This document shows, piece after piece, positions 27,400-35,847 of a DNA stretch of 64,000 nt. The translations under genes and the position numbers were made by a program. This DNA comes from an uncultured Lutibacter sp. (GTDB lineage Bacteria; Bacteroidota; Bacteroidia; Flavobacteriales; Flavobacteriaceae), in assembly GCF_947495725.1 (NCBI RefSeq), contig NZ_CANLZZ010000003.1, positions 124,001 through 188,000 on the forward strand, in the 5' to 3' direction. A model generated the notes under the pieces. That model was not told the DNA's origin, made no database searches, and saw only the letters and a list, made by a program, of their open reading frames with translations. Positions within the stretch are counted from its first letter, which is position 1; every line of letters begins with the position of its first letter.

Positions 27400-29604
27400 A
27401 TGAACTTAAGATTACCTAATAAAGATATTTCAATTTGGAAAGCAATATTAAAAAGCTATTCTCAGGTCTTTTTTTCTGAAAGCAAATTATTTGCAGCGAT
27501 ACTTTTATTGGTGAGTTTTATTGATTGGTGGACTGGGGTTTGTGGATTATTAGCTATTATAATTGCCATTGGAATAGCTAAAATTCTTGAATACGATGAA
27601 ACAACTATTCAAAAAGGATTGTTTAGTTTTAACTCACTTCTTGTTGGTTTAGGAATTGGAACTTACTTTTCTCCAAGCATCGAAGTTTTATTTTTACTAT
27701 TAATAGGTAGTGCAATTGCATTTTTTGTAACTGTAATTTTAATGGGTGTTTTCGCTAAATATGGATTACCTTTTTTAAGCTTACCGTTTTTAGTTGCAAT
27801 TTGGATTCTCATGTTATCTTTTCCAACTTTTACAAATGTAGCTTTAAACTCAGATGCATTATTTCCTTCAAATATGTTTCATAAAATAGGAGGAAATTCT
27901 TTAGTAAGCTTCATTAATTTGTTGGATTCTGTTTTTATAGACACTTCATTTGGAACCTACTTTTTATCGTTAGGAGCCATTTTTTTTCAATTTAATATTC
28001 TTGCCGGAATTTTTATAGCAATTGGTTTACTTATTCATTCTAGAGTTCATTTTTTATTCTCTTTAATTGGTTTTTTTGTTGCTTATTGGTTCTATTCATT
28101 TTTAGGATTGTATACAGGATCATTAAATTACACCTATTATGGATTTAACTTTGTACTTTCAGCAATTGCAATTGGTGGTTATTTTTTAATTCCTTCAAAA
28201 CAGTCTTTATTGTGGAGTATTTTTTTAATTCCAGCGTTGGTTGTTGTAACTATAGGAAGCGATAGACTATTTGCAGTTTTTGAGTTGTCAGTTTTTTCAT
28301 TACCCTTTAACTTAGTTCTTATAAGTGTTTTATATGCTTTAAAAATTAGGTTCGACCAAACAAAACAACCAGTTTTAACCTACTTTCAACAAAGAAATCC
28401 AGAAACAAATGCTTACTTGTTCGATAGTCAATCGAATAAAGAATATGCCTCGTTTATCAATTCAGTTCGTTTGCCTTTTTTGGGGGAATGGACTATTAAC
28501 CAAGGACATAACGGGAATTATACACATCAAGGATTTTATAAATTTGCATGGGATTTTGTAATTAAAGATGAGCATACGAATTTAGAATTTTTAAATGACG
28601 GTTATACTGTAGAAGATTATTATTGTTTTGGAAAGCCAGTAATTTCTCCTGCTGAAGGAGTTGTTGTTGCGGTTGTTAATACTGTAGAAGATAATGACAT
28701 AGGTATTGCAAATACAAGACAAAACTGGGGGAATACTGTAGTAATAAAACACGATACATTTTTATTTTCAAAAATAAGTCATTTACAAAAAGGTTCAATA
28801 AAAGTAGTTGTTGGAGAAAGTGTTTATGAAGGACAGGAGCTTGGTAAGTGTGGAAATTCTGGGCGTTCACCTTATCCGCATCTTCATTTTCAATTACAAG
28901 CATCATCAAAAATTGGTAGTCCTGCTATGTTTTACCCTTTGGAAGACTATATTGTTGAAAATCAAACAGAAAAACAAGAATACATTCAAAAAGGAATTCC
29001 TTTAGAAAATAGTACAGTTTCGAATATTAATAGTTCAGCTTTACTTTTAGAGGCTTTTAAATGGAATCCTGGAGATTCGTTTATTATTGAGTTACAACAT
29101 GAAAATTCCGAATTAAAATTATATGAAATAGAAAATCAGATAAATATTTATAATCAATCATTTTTAGTTTGTAAAAAAACAGGAGCAAAATTATATTACA
29201 GAAATAATAATAAAACGTTCGATATTATAAATTATATAGGTTCATTAAAAAGTCCTTTGGCAATTTTTAATAAATCCTTATATAAAGTTGTATTTACTGA
29301 AAAGTCTGAATTAACAATATTTTCACGCTTTCCAATACATCATTTATATGGTTTTCCAACAAGAGTAATTCAAGATTTTTTAGTTCCTTTTGGTATTTTT
29401 CTTAAAGGAAATTATCAATTACATTATAATAAAAGTGAGGTTTTATTTAATCAACAAGAAATAAAACTTAACTCTCAAATTTTAGGGAATAATAATAAAC
29501 AATTATTTTCTGCGGACATTACTATTGGTAAAAACAAAGAAATAAGTTGTATATGTAAGCAACCAAACAAAGATAAAATTTATTTAAAATGGGCAAAAAA
29601 ATAG
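27400..29604 (+). CDS. Urea-transporter domain fused to an M23 peptidase domain
   Basis: 734 residues. Residues 1-320 are a urea-transporter (UT) channel: about ten membrane segments, with the two-fold signature GLFSFNSLLVGLGIGTYF (73-90) and YGLPFLSLPF (121-130). A soluble segment leads to an M23/LytM domain at about 360-510 with H376, D385, H461 and H494-x-H496 (PYPHLHFQLQ); H376 and D385 are nine apart instead of the usual four. The last 200 residues have no recognised fold. The peptidase part is expected on the periplasmic side. The gene sits ten bases after the PLP enzyme and overlaps the next gene. The channel may carry a small amide, amine or guanidino compound made by the operon rather than urea; this is inference. 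Confidence 0.85.
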   Translation: MNLRLPNKDISIWKAILKSYSQVFFSESKLFAAILLLVSFIDWWTGVCGLLAIIIAIGIAKILEYDETTIQKGLFSFNSLLVGLGIGTYFSPSIEVLFLLLIGSAIAFFVTVILMGVFAKYGLPFLSLPFLVAIWILMLSFPTFTNVALNSDALFPSNMFHKIGGNSLVSFINLLDSVFIDTSFGTYFLSLGAIFFQFNILAGIFIAIGLLIHSRVHFLFSLIGFFVAYWFYSFLGLYTGSLNYTYYGFNFVLSAIAIGGYFLIPSKQSLLWSIFLIPALVVVTIGSDRLFAVFELSVFSLPFNLVLISVLYALKIRFDQTKQPVLTYFQQRNPETNAYLFDSQSNKEYASFINSVRLPFLGEWTINQGHNGNYTHQGFYKFAWDFVIKDEHTNLEFLNDGYTVEDYYCFGKPVISPAEGVVVAVVNTVEDNDIGIANTRQNWGNTVVIKHDTFLFSKISHLQKGSIKVVVGESVYEGQELGKCGNSGRSPYPHLHFQLQASSKIGSPAMFYPLEDYIVENQTEKQEYIQKGIPLENSTVSNINSSALLLEAFKWNPGDSFIIELQHENSELKLYEIENQINIYNQSFLVCKKTGAKLYYRNNNKTFDIINYIGSLKSPLAIFNKSLYKVVFTEKSELTIFSRFPIHHLYGFPTRVIQDFLVPFGIFLKGNYQLHYNKSEVLFNQQEIKLNSQILGNNNKQLFSADITIGKNKEISCICKQPNKDKIYLKWAKK

Positions 29605-30896
29605 CAATTGTGATGGTTTTGTTGCTGATGATTAACAGTTTGCATTCTCAACAAAATAAAAATTCATATAAAACAATTGATAGTTTAACTTATGACTTGT
29701 TTTTAAAGCAAGAATGGAAAAATTTATTAAAAGTTGGAAATGATTTTAAAAAAAACGAAACAGATTTTTATTATTTAAAAATAAGAATGGGAATTGCCAA
29801 TTTTAAATTAGGCAAATATTTATTAGCGGTAAAATTGCTGGAAGAAGCATACAATTTAAATAACTTTAATGTTGTTGTTCAAGATTATTTATACTGGGCT
29901 TATAGGTATTCCGGTTTATATTTAGAATCTGATATGTTTTATAAAAAAATGGACGCTACGCTTCAAAAACAAATAGGCTTGGATTTAAAATTTATCTCTG
30001 CTGTTGATGTTGGTGTAGTTGCAACTTCCAATCCCGATTACGATAATCTATTGTTAGGAAACACTGCAAGTGAAACAATAAATACACGTAATTTTATAGA
30101 TAATCATCAAATTATAACAGTAGGTTTAAATCACAGGTTTTCTAATAACTCTAATTTTTATCATAGACTTACAGTTATGCCACGTAAATTAGTTTATCAA
30201 GAAAATAATTCGGGAGCAACTACTAATATATTTTACGAAGGAACCGAAATTAGATATTACGCCGATGCTACTTTTTCTTTAGGAAAACGCTGGTATTTAG
30301 ATGCTTATGCAGTTCTTTTATTTGGAGAATATGATGATTTATCTAGTCTGTCCACTGAAAATTCGATTAATTCAAATAATAAAATAAACTATTCAGATGT
30401 TGTTTTTGGTGGAGCAATATCAAAATCTAGTATTTATTTTAGAAATAGTTTTAATATATCGTATTCTAATTTAAATGGAGCAAACCAATTACAAACCGGT
30501 TATTCAATTTCAATGTATCCACTTGGTAATAACTTAGTTGTGCCATTTGGATCATTTCAGTACTTAAGCGAAAGTCTCGATTCAAATTCCGAAAACAGAT
30601 TTATATATTCAGGTGGAGTAGCTGTTAATAAAAATAAAATGTCTTTAACGGGTTTTGCAACGATTGGAGAAATTAAAAATTATATTTCTAGTAATGGATT
30701 GGTGGTATACAATCAATTGGCAGAAACAGAAAGTGAATTTGGAGCTATATTACAAGTTTATTTAAACAAATTTCAACTAAAATTAGGATATTCATTAATG
30801 AATATGAAAGATTATAGTATATCTGATATAGAAATACAAAATTCATTTAAATACAAACAACAAAACTTAATATTAGGAGTAACATGGACGCAGTAA
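29589..30896 (+). CDS. Outer-membrane protein with N-terminal TPR-like region and C-terminal beta-barrel
   Basis: 435 residues. Signal peptide 1-20 (ends LHSQ). Residues about 25-130 are helical and TPR-like (FYYLKIRMGIANFKLGKYLL). From about 140 to the end alternating polar/hydrophobic strands form a barrel that ends YKQQNLILGVTWTQ. The overall build resembles YaiO-type outer-membrane proteins. The start overlaps the transporter gene by 16 bases, showing coupled translation. Probably the outer-membrane component of the system encoded by this operon. Confidence 0.75.
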   Translation: MGKKIAIVMVLLLMINSLHSQQNKNSYKTIDSLTYDLFLKQEWKNLLKVGNDFKKNETDFYYLKIRMGIANFKLGKYLLAVKLLEEAYNLNNFNVVVQDYLYWAYRYSGLYLESDMFYKKMDATLQKQIGLDLKFISAVDVGVVATSNPDYDNLLLGNTASETINTRNFIDNHQIITVGLNHRFSNNSNFYHRLTVMPRKLVYQENNSGATTNIFYEGTEIRYYADATFSLGKRWYLDAYAVLLFGEYDDLSSLSTENSINSNNKINYSDVVFGGAISKSSIYFRNSFNISYSNLNGANQLQTGYSISMYPLGNNLVVPFGSFQYLSESLDSNSENRFIYSGGVAVNKNKMSLTGFATIGEIKNYISSNGLVVYNQLAETESEFGAILQVYLNKFQLKLGYSLMNMKDYSISDIEIQNSFKYKQQNLILGVTWTQ

Positions 30897-31510
30897 AAAG
30901 AAATATTTTTTTAGGTTATTTAGTATTATTAATTAGCAATGCTAGCTATGGTCAACACAATTTTTCGTTAATTCAAGATGCTTTTAATGAAAGTTACAAA
31001 TTAGAGGCTAGTGGTGATTTTAAAGATGCTGCTAATAAAATTAAGGAGGTTTACAAAGAAGATTTTTACGAATCTAATTTGCGACTTGGCTGGTTGAATT
31101 ATATGGCCGGAAATTTTAATGAGTCTATTGCTTTTTATCAAAAATCGATAGCTCTAATGCCTTTTGCTGAAGAACCAAAATTTGGCTATGTTTTTCCACT
31201 TTCGGCCTTGGGACGTTGGGATGAAGTAATTACTGTTTACAGTCAAATTTTAGAAAACTCGAGCAATAATACCAAAGCTTTGTATTATTTAGGAACTATT
31301 TATTACAATAGAAAACAATACGATAAAGCCTTAACTTATTTTAAAAGAATGACAGATTTATATCCTTTCGATTTTGATGCCTTGTATATGTATGCTTGGA
31401 GTAATTTACAATTAGGCAAAAAGAAAGAAGCTAAATTACTGTTTCAAAAAGCATTATTAAACAAGCCGGGTAATGCTGAAGCAAAAAGCGGATTGTTGTT
31501 AACCGAATAA
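30884..31510 (+). CDS. Secreted tetratricopeptide-repeat protein
   Basis: 208 residues. Signal peptide about 1-23 (ends ASYGQ). At least four TPR units are visible, for instance YMAGNFNESIAFYQKSIALM and YNRKQYDKALTYFKRMTDLY. Its start overlaps the barrel gene by 13 bases. As last gene of the operon it is probably a periplasmic adaptor that links the barrel or the M23 domain to its substrate. It ends five bases from a convergent gene. Confidence 0.8.
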   Translation: MDAVKRNIFLGYLVLLISNASYGQHNFSLIQDAFNESYKLEASGDFKDAANKIKEVYKEDFYESNLRLGWLNYMAGNFNESIAFYQKSIALMPFAEEPKFGYVFPLSALGRWDEVITVYSQILENSSNNTKALYYLGTIYYNRKQYDKALTYFKRMTDLYPFDFDALYMYAWSNLQLGKKKEAKLLFQKALLNKPGNAEAKSGLLLTE

Positions 31511-31515
31511 ACTAT

Positions 31516-32280
31516 TTAAAATTTTTCAAAAACACCAAGTCCAAATAAAGCGAAATCGTATTTTACAGGATCCTTTTTATCCATTTTTTTTAAAGAAGCG
31601 TCCAATTGGGCTAGTGCTTTAGCATCATTTTGTTTGCGAGTTAATAAACCTAATTTACGCGCAACATTTCCAGAATGAACATCTAAAGGACAAGAAAGTA
31701 GAGCAGGAGAGAGGCTTTCCCAAATTCCAAAATCAACACCATTATTGTCATTTCTAACCATCCAACGTAAAAACATATTTATTCTTTTTGCTGCAGAACC
31801 TTTTACTGGGTCTGAAATGTGTTTTAAAGTTCTAATTGGGTGGTTAATTTCGAAAAAAACCTTTTTTAAATTATGTATTGCCGGTTGCAGAGATTGGTTA
31901 GTGGCATTTAATTTAAATAAATATTCCAAACCCTGATGGTTTGTGTAAATATGATTTAATGCTTTTATAAAATAAATAAAATCGGTGCTATTAAATGTTC
32001 TATGTACAAATCCTTTAATTTGCTCTAAATCTTGTTTTTTATGATTCATAATAAAATCGAAGGGAGAATTACCCATAAGCTCCATCATATTATGAGCATT
32101 TTTAATAATCATTTTTCGATTTCCCCAAGCAATTGTAGCTGTTAAGAAACCAGCAATTTCAATATCTTCTTTTTGTGAAAATAAATGAGGTATTTGAATT
32201 GGATCACTTTCAATAAACTTAGGATTGTTGTATTCCAATACTTTTTCATCTAAAAATTCTTTCAGTTCAGATTTATTCAA
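31516..32280 (-). CDS. TIGR02757 (DUF2400) family protein
   Basis: 254 residues. Recognisable from IAGFLTATIAWGNRKMIIKN, then SPFDFI and FVHRTF, then KGSAAKRINMFLRWMVRNDN, and CPLDVHSGNVARKLGLL. The LDVHSGNVAR segment recalls the VDTH region of helix-hairpin-helix DNA glycosylases, so a nucleic-acid role has been considered for the family, but function is unproven. Start overlaps the end of miaA by eight bases; last gene of the minus-strand run. Confidence 0.85.
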   Translation of the reverse strand: MNKSELKEFLDEKVLEYNNPKFIESDPIQIPHLFSQKEDIEIAGFLTATIAWGNRKMIIKNAHNMMELMGNSPFDFIMNHKKQDLEQIKGFVHRTFNSTDFIYFIKALNHIYTNHQGLEYLFKLNATNQSLQPAIHNLKKVFFEINHPIRTLKHISDPVKGSAAKRINMFLRWMVRNDNNGVDFGIWESLSPALLSCPLDVHSGNVARKLGLLTRKQNDAKALAQLDASLKKMDKKDPVKYDFALFGLGVFEKF

Positions 32281-33184
32281 AAGAAATTAAATTTTCAATT
32301 TTATTAATAATTTTGGTAATATCTTCTTCAAAATGAAACCAATGAATGTTTGAATCTTTTTTATTCCAGGTTACTTGTCTTTTTGCAAACCTTCTGGTGT
32401 TTTTCTTTATTTCAGAAATTGCAAAATCTAATTCGCACTTTCCATCAAAATATTCAAATAATTCTTTGTATCCAACTGTTTGAAGCGCATTTAAATCTCT
32501 ATGTTTATATAATTTTTTAGCTTCTTCTAATAATCCTTCTTTTATCATAAGATCAACACGTTTATTAATTCGGCTGTACATAAGTTCTCTATCAGCATAT
32601 AATCCTATTTTAATAGGAATAAAATTACGTATTTCTTTTGGTTTATTTTTAAATTGGGAATAAGTTTTACCGGTTCCAATACAAATTTCTAAAGCTCTAA
32701 TTAATCTATGTGGATTTTCAATTTCAATAGTGTTATATGACTCAAGATCTAATTCTTTTAATTTTTTTTGAAGAAATTCAATTCCCTCAGAGTTCAACTC
32801 TTTATTAAGTTTAGTTCTAATTTTCGGTTTTACATCAGGAAAATAATCTAAACCATCTATTACAGCATTTGTATATAAACCGCTACCACCAACCATTATA
32901 GCCATATTGTTTTTTATAAAAATAGCGTTTAGCTTCTCTATAGCGTCTTTTTCGAATTGGCCTACACTATAATTCTCAAAAATTGATCTATTTTGAATAA
33001 AATGATGTTGTGCAGCATCTAATTCTTCTTTGGTTGGTACAGCTGTACCAATTTTCATTTCTTTGTAAAATTGGCGTGAATCGCAAGAGATTATATCGGC
33101 TTTAAAATGTTGCGCCAATTTTATACTTAGAGCAGTTTTTCCAATTGCTGTTGCCCCAACTATTGTAATTAAATAGTTAGTCAT
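32273..33184 (-). CDS. miaA: tRNA dimethylallyltransferase
   Basis: 303 residues from ATG at 33184, where MTNYLITIVGATAIGKTALS begins; an in-frame start 63 bases further upstream would run through the channel gene and is rejected. P-loop lysine K16, the substrate motif CDSRQFYKEMKIGTA, and ENPHRLIRALEI are all present. The enzyme adds dimethylallyl to A37 of tRNAs that read UNN codons. Overlaps its neighbours by eight bases on both sides, so translational coupling is likely. Confidence 0.95.
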   Translation of the reverse strand: MTNYLITIVGATAIGKTALSIKLAQHFKADIISCDSRQFYKEMKIGTAVPTKEELDAAQHHFIQNRSIFENYSVGQFEKDAIEKLNAIFIKNNMAIMVGGSGLYTNAVIDGLDYFPDVKPKIRTKLNKELNSEGIEFLQKKLKELDLESYNTIEIENPHRLIRALEICIGTGKTYSQFKNKPKEIRNFIPIKIGLYADRELMYSRINKRVDLMIKEGLLEEAKKLYKHRDLNALQTVGYKELFEYFDGKCELDFAISEIKKNTRRFAKRQVTWNKKDSNIHWFHFEEDITKIINKIENLISFE

Positions 33185-34007
33185 TTCGTAATTTTTCTCC
33201 ACATTTATTGCAATAAACGGCATTGTCGGTATGCACATCTGCACCACAATGCTTACAATGTTGTGTGTTTTTTTCTATTGGCTGTTCGGCACGCGTAATT
33301 TCTGAAGTTACAATTCCTGTTGGAACAGCTATAATTCCATAACCTAAAATCATAATTAAACTAGCTATAAACTGACCAAATGGAGTGTGTGGCGCAATAT
33401 CTCCATATCCAACTGTTGTAAGTGTAACAATTGCCCAATACATGCTTCGAGGAATGCTTGTAAATCCATTTTGAGGACCTTCAACAATGTACATAATTGT
33501 TCCTAAAATAATTGTAAGTACAATTACACTAAATAAAAATACAGAAATTTTAATTCTACTAGCTTTTAGTGCAGAAACTAAAGTTACAGAAGCTCCTAAA
33601 TAACGTGCTAATTTTAGTATTCTAAAAACCCTTAACAATCTTAGTGCTCTTAAAGCAATTAAAGCATGTGATCCTATAAAAAAGAATGAAAGATATTTAG
33701 GTATTGTAGCTAATAAATCAATTACTCCGTAAAAACTAAAAATATAAGTTGAAGGTTTTTTTATAGTAACAATTCTTAAAATATATTCAATAGTAAAAAG
33801 AATTGTTATAATCCACTCTGAAATGTTTAGAAAGTTGTGATATTTTGTGTCTATACTTTCAACACTTTCTAGCATTACCAAAATTATACTTATAATAATT
33901 GTAATAATTAATATAACATCAAAAAGTTTTCCATTTTTAGTATCGGCTTCATAAATAATTTCATGAAGTCTACTTTTCCAATTTTTTTTATTTAGATAAT
34001 CGCTCAA
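33177..34007 (-). CDS. Voltage-gated-type potassium channel with C-terminal zinc ribbon
   Basis: 276 residues. Six membrane segments are visible. S4 carries regularly spaced arginines (R120, R123, R126, R129), and the selectivity filter TTVGYGD is at 197-203, identical to Kv channels. After S6 a short tail holds C251-x2-C254 and C266-x2-C269, a zinc-ribbon of the CKHCGA...YCNKCG type. A mobile ribbon of this kind is usual on bacterial soluble or membrane proteins but uncommon on Kv channels. Potassium-selective by its filter; gating and metal role not known. Confidence 0.9.
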   Translation of the reverse strand: MSDYLNKKNWKSRLHEIIYEADTKNGKLFDVILIITIIISIILVMLESVESIDTKYHNFLNISEWIITILFTIEYILRIVTIKKPSTYIFSFYGVIDLLATIPKYLSFFFIGSHALIALRALRLLRVFRILKLARYLGASVTLVSALKASRIKISVFLFSVIVLTIILGTIMYIVEGPQNGFTSIPRSMYWAIVTLTTVGYGDIAPHTPFGQFIASLIMILGYGIIAVPTGIVTSEITRAEQPIEKNTQHCKHCGADVHTDNAVYCNKCGEKLRND

Positions 34008-34055
34008 TTTTGGTGTTTGGTGAATTTAACTACTAAATTAAATTATTTATTTTAA

Positions 34056-35135
34056 TTAAAACCTAATTAGTTTTTCAACCTTGTTTTTTTGAAGGTACTT
34101 TTTTATAATATTTCTGTTTTGAACGGAGTTTTCCATTGGAGAAATAAGATTTTTTAAAATTTTTAAATTATTTACCTGATAACTTAATTCTGTATAACAA
34201 TATCCTTTAAAAACATTATTTTCAATTAGCAATATTGCTTTTTCACCAATATTTCTTCCTTTATCTACAACAATTAAGTTTTCATTATTAAAATTAACTT
34301 CTGATAAATTATTTTTAATATTAAAATTATATTTTGGTTTATTAATATTAATTTCTTTTGTAAATTTTAATTGTGCAATCAATTCATTTCCAGTCTCTTC
34401 AAAAGTTACTGAAACTACTGAGCTTTGTAAGTATTTTGCTTTTTTAGAAGTTCTTAAAAATAATTGATTAACCGTTTTTCTAATATTTATACCCTTTCCA
34501 ATATATAGAATTTCTCTATTTGAATTATGCACATAAAAAATTCCAGGTTTTGAGGATAAGCTATCTAAAATATTTAAAAGTTTTGGAGCAAGTTTTTTAG
34601 TGTTATCGGTTTTTATTGCTTTTTTAATTATTTCTTTTTCAAAATCTTTACTAATTAATAACTTAAAAAGTTGTACTGTTGCTATAGCATCACCATCTGC
34701 TCTATGCCTGCTAGAAACGGGTATACCAAGTGCACGACATAATTTTCCAAGCTTGTATGAAGGTTGATCTGGAATTAATTTTTGACTTAACTCTACAGTA
34801 CAAAGAGTATTTCGTTCATAAACGTATCCTAATCGCCTGAATTCTGTTGTAAGTATTCTATTGTCAAAGTTTGCATTGTGAGCTACAAGTACGCAATCTC
34901 TAGTTATTTCAATTATTCGTTTTGCTATTTCGTAAAACTTTGGAGCATTTTTTAACATGCCATTATTTATTCCTGTTAATTGAACAACAAATGGCTGGAT
35001 ATCCTTTTCAGGATTTACTAAACTTATAAATTGATCTACAATTTGATTTCCATCAAATTTATAAATGGCAATTTCAGTTATTCCTTCTTCATTAAATTTA
35101 CCTCCGGTTGTTTCTATATCAAGTATTGCGTACAA
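34056..35135 (-). CDS. DnaQ-like 3'-5' exonuclease fused to a GIY-YIG nuclease domain
   Basis: 359 residues from TTG at 35135, one base after the yggS stop. This start is chosen because family members begin YAILDIETTGG; an ATG further upstream would bury 72 bases in yggS. Exonuclease residues D6 and E8 (LDIETTGG), HNANFD and HRADGDA give a DEDDh active site. Residues about 200-280 form a GIY-YIG (UvrC N-terminal-like) domain: GIFYVHNSNREILYIGKG, ETGNELIAQL and NKPKYN. Likely DNA repair or processing nuclease, not the main replicative epsilon subunit. The C-terminal 80 residues have no recognised fold. Confidence 0.88.
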   Translation of the reverse strand: MYAILDIETTGGKFNEEGITEIAIYKFDGNQIVDQFISLVNPEKDIQPFVVQLTGINNGMLKNAPKFYEIAKRIIEITRDCVLVAHNANFDNRILTTEFRRLGYVYERNTLCTVELSQKLIPDQPSYKLGKLCRALGIPVSSRHRADGDAIATVQLFKLLISKDFEKEIIKKAIKTDNTKKLAPKLLNILDSLSSKPGIFYVHNSNREILYIGKGINIRKTVNQLFLRTSKKAKYLQSSVVSVTFEETGNELIAQLKFTKEININKPKYNFNIKNNLSEVNFNNENLIVVDKGRNIGEKAILLIENNVFKGYCYTELSYQVNNLKILKNLISPMENSVQNRNIIKKYLQKNKVEKLIRF

Positions 35136-35136
35136 A

Positions 35137-35805
35137 CTATTTATAATTTCTTGATCCAAATATAGCACTTCCAACTCTAACCATTGTACTGCCTTCTTCA
35201 ATGGCAATTTTATAATCTCCGCTCATACCCATTGATATGGTAGAAGGATTAAAATTAGTAGTACTATACTTTTCTAATTTATTAAAGTGTTTTTTTAGAG
35301 TTTTAAACTCATTTCTAATAATATTTTCATCATCTACAAAACTAGCCATTCCCATTACACCAATAATGTTAATATTTAAAAGATTTTTAAATTCTTCGCT
35401 GTTCAGTATTTCTTCGGTATTATTAATTGATAATCCAAATTTGGTTTCTTCTTTGGCAATTTTTAATTGTAACAAACAATTTATTATTCTGTTATGTTTA
35501 AGTGCTTGTTTATTAATTTCTTTTAAAGTTTTAAAACTATCAACTCCATGAATTAAATGAACAAAACTAGCCATATATTTAACTTTATTGCTTTGTAAAT
35601 GTCCAATCATATGCCATTCAATATCTTTTGGTAGTTCCTCATATTTTTGAGTCATTTCCTGTATTTTATTTTCTCCAAATGCTTTTTGACCTGCATTATA
35701 GGCTTCTAAAATATCAGAAATTGGCTTAGTTTTTGAAACTGCAATTAAAGAAACGTTTTTTGGTATGTTATTTCTTATTTCTATTAGGTTTTCTTTTATA
35801 CTCAT
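35137..35805 (-). CDS. YggS family PLP homeostasis protein
   Basis: 222 residues. Single-domain alanine-racemase-like barrel with PLP lysine K25 (IAVSKTKP), GENKIQEM, WHMIGHLQSNKVKY, and the SMGMSGDY phosphate loop. The family controls free pyridoxal phosphate and amino-acid balance and has no known catalysis. Fully typical length and motifs. First gene pair of a minus-strand run with the DnaQ/GIY-YIG nuclease. Confidence 0.94.
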   Translation of the reverse strand: MSIKENLIEIRNNIPKNVSLIAVSKTKPISDILEAYNAGQKAFGENKIQEMTQKYEELPKDIEWHMIGHLQSNKVKYMASFVHLIHGVDSFKTLKEINKQALKHNRIINCLLQLKIAKEETKFGLSINNTEEILNSEEFKNLLNINIIGVMGMASFVDDENIIRNEFKTLKKHFNKLEKYSTTNFNPSTISMGMSGDYKIAIEEGSTMVRVGSAIFGSRNYK

Positions 35806-35847
35806 AAATTATTTAAAAATAAAAAAACAAAGGTAGTTGAAAATATC

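Noticed and set aside
33185-33247. Longer N-terminus for miaA
   Set aside because: The extra 21 residues lie in the channel gene; the P-loop start MTNYLITIVGATAIGKT is standard.
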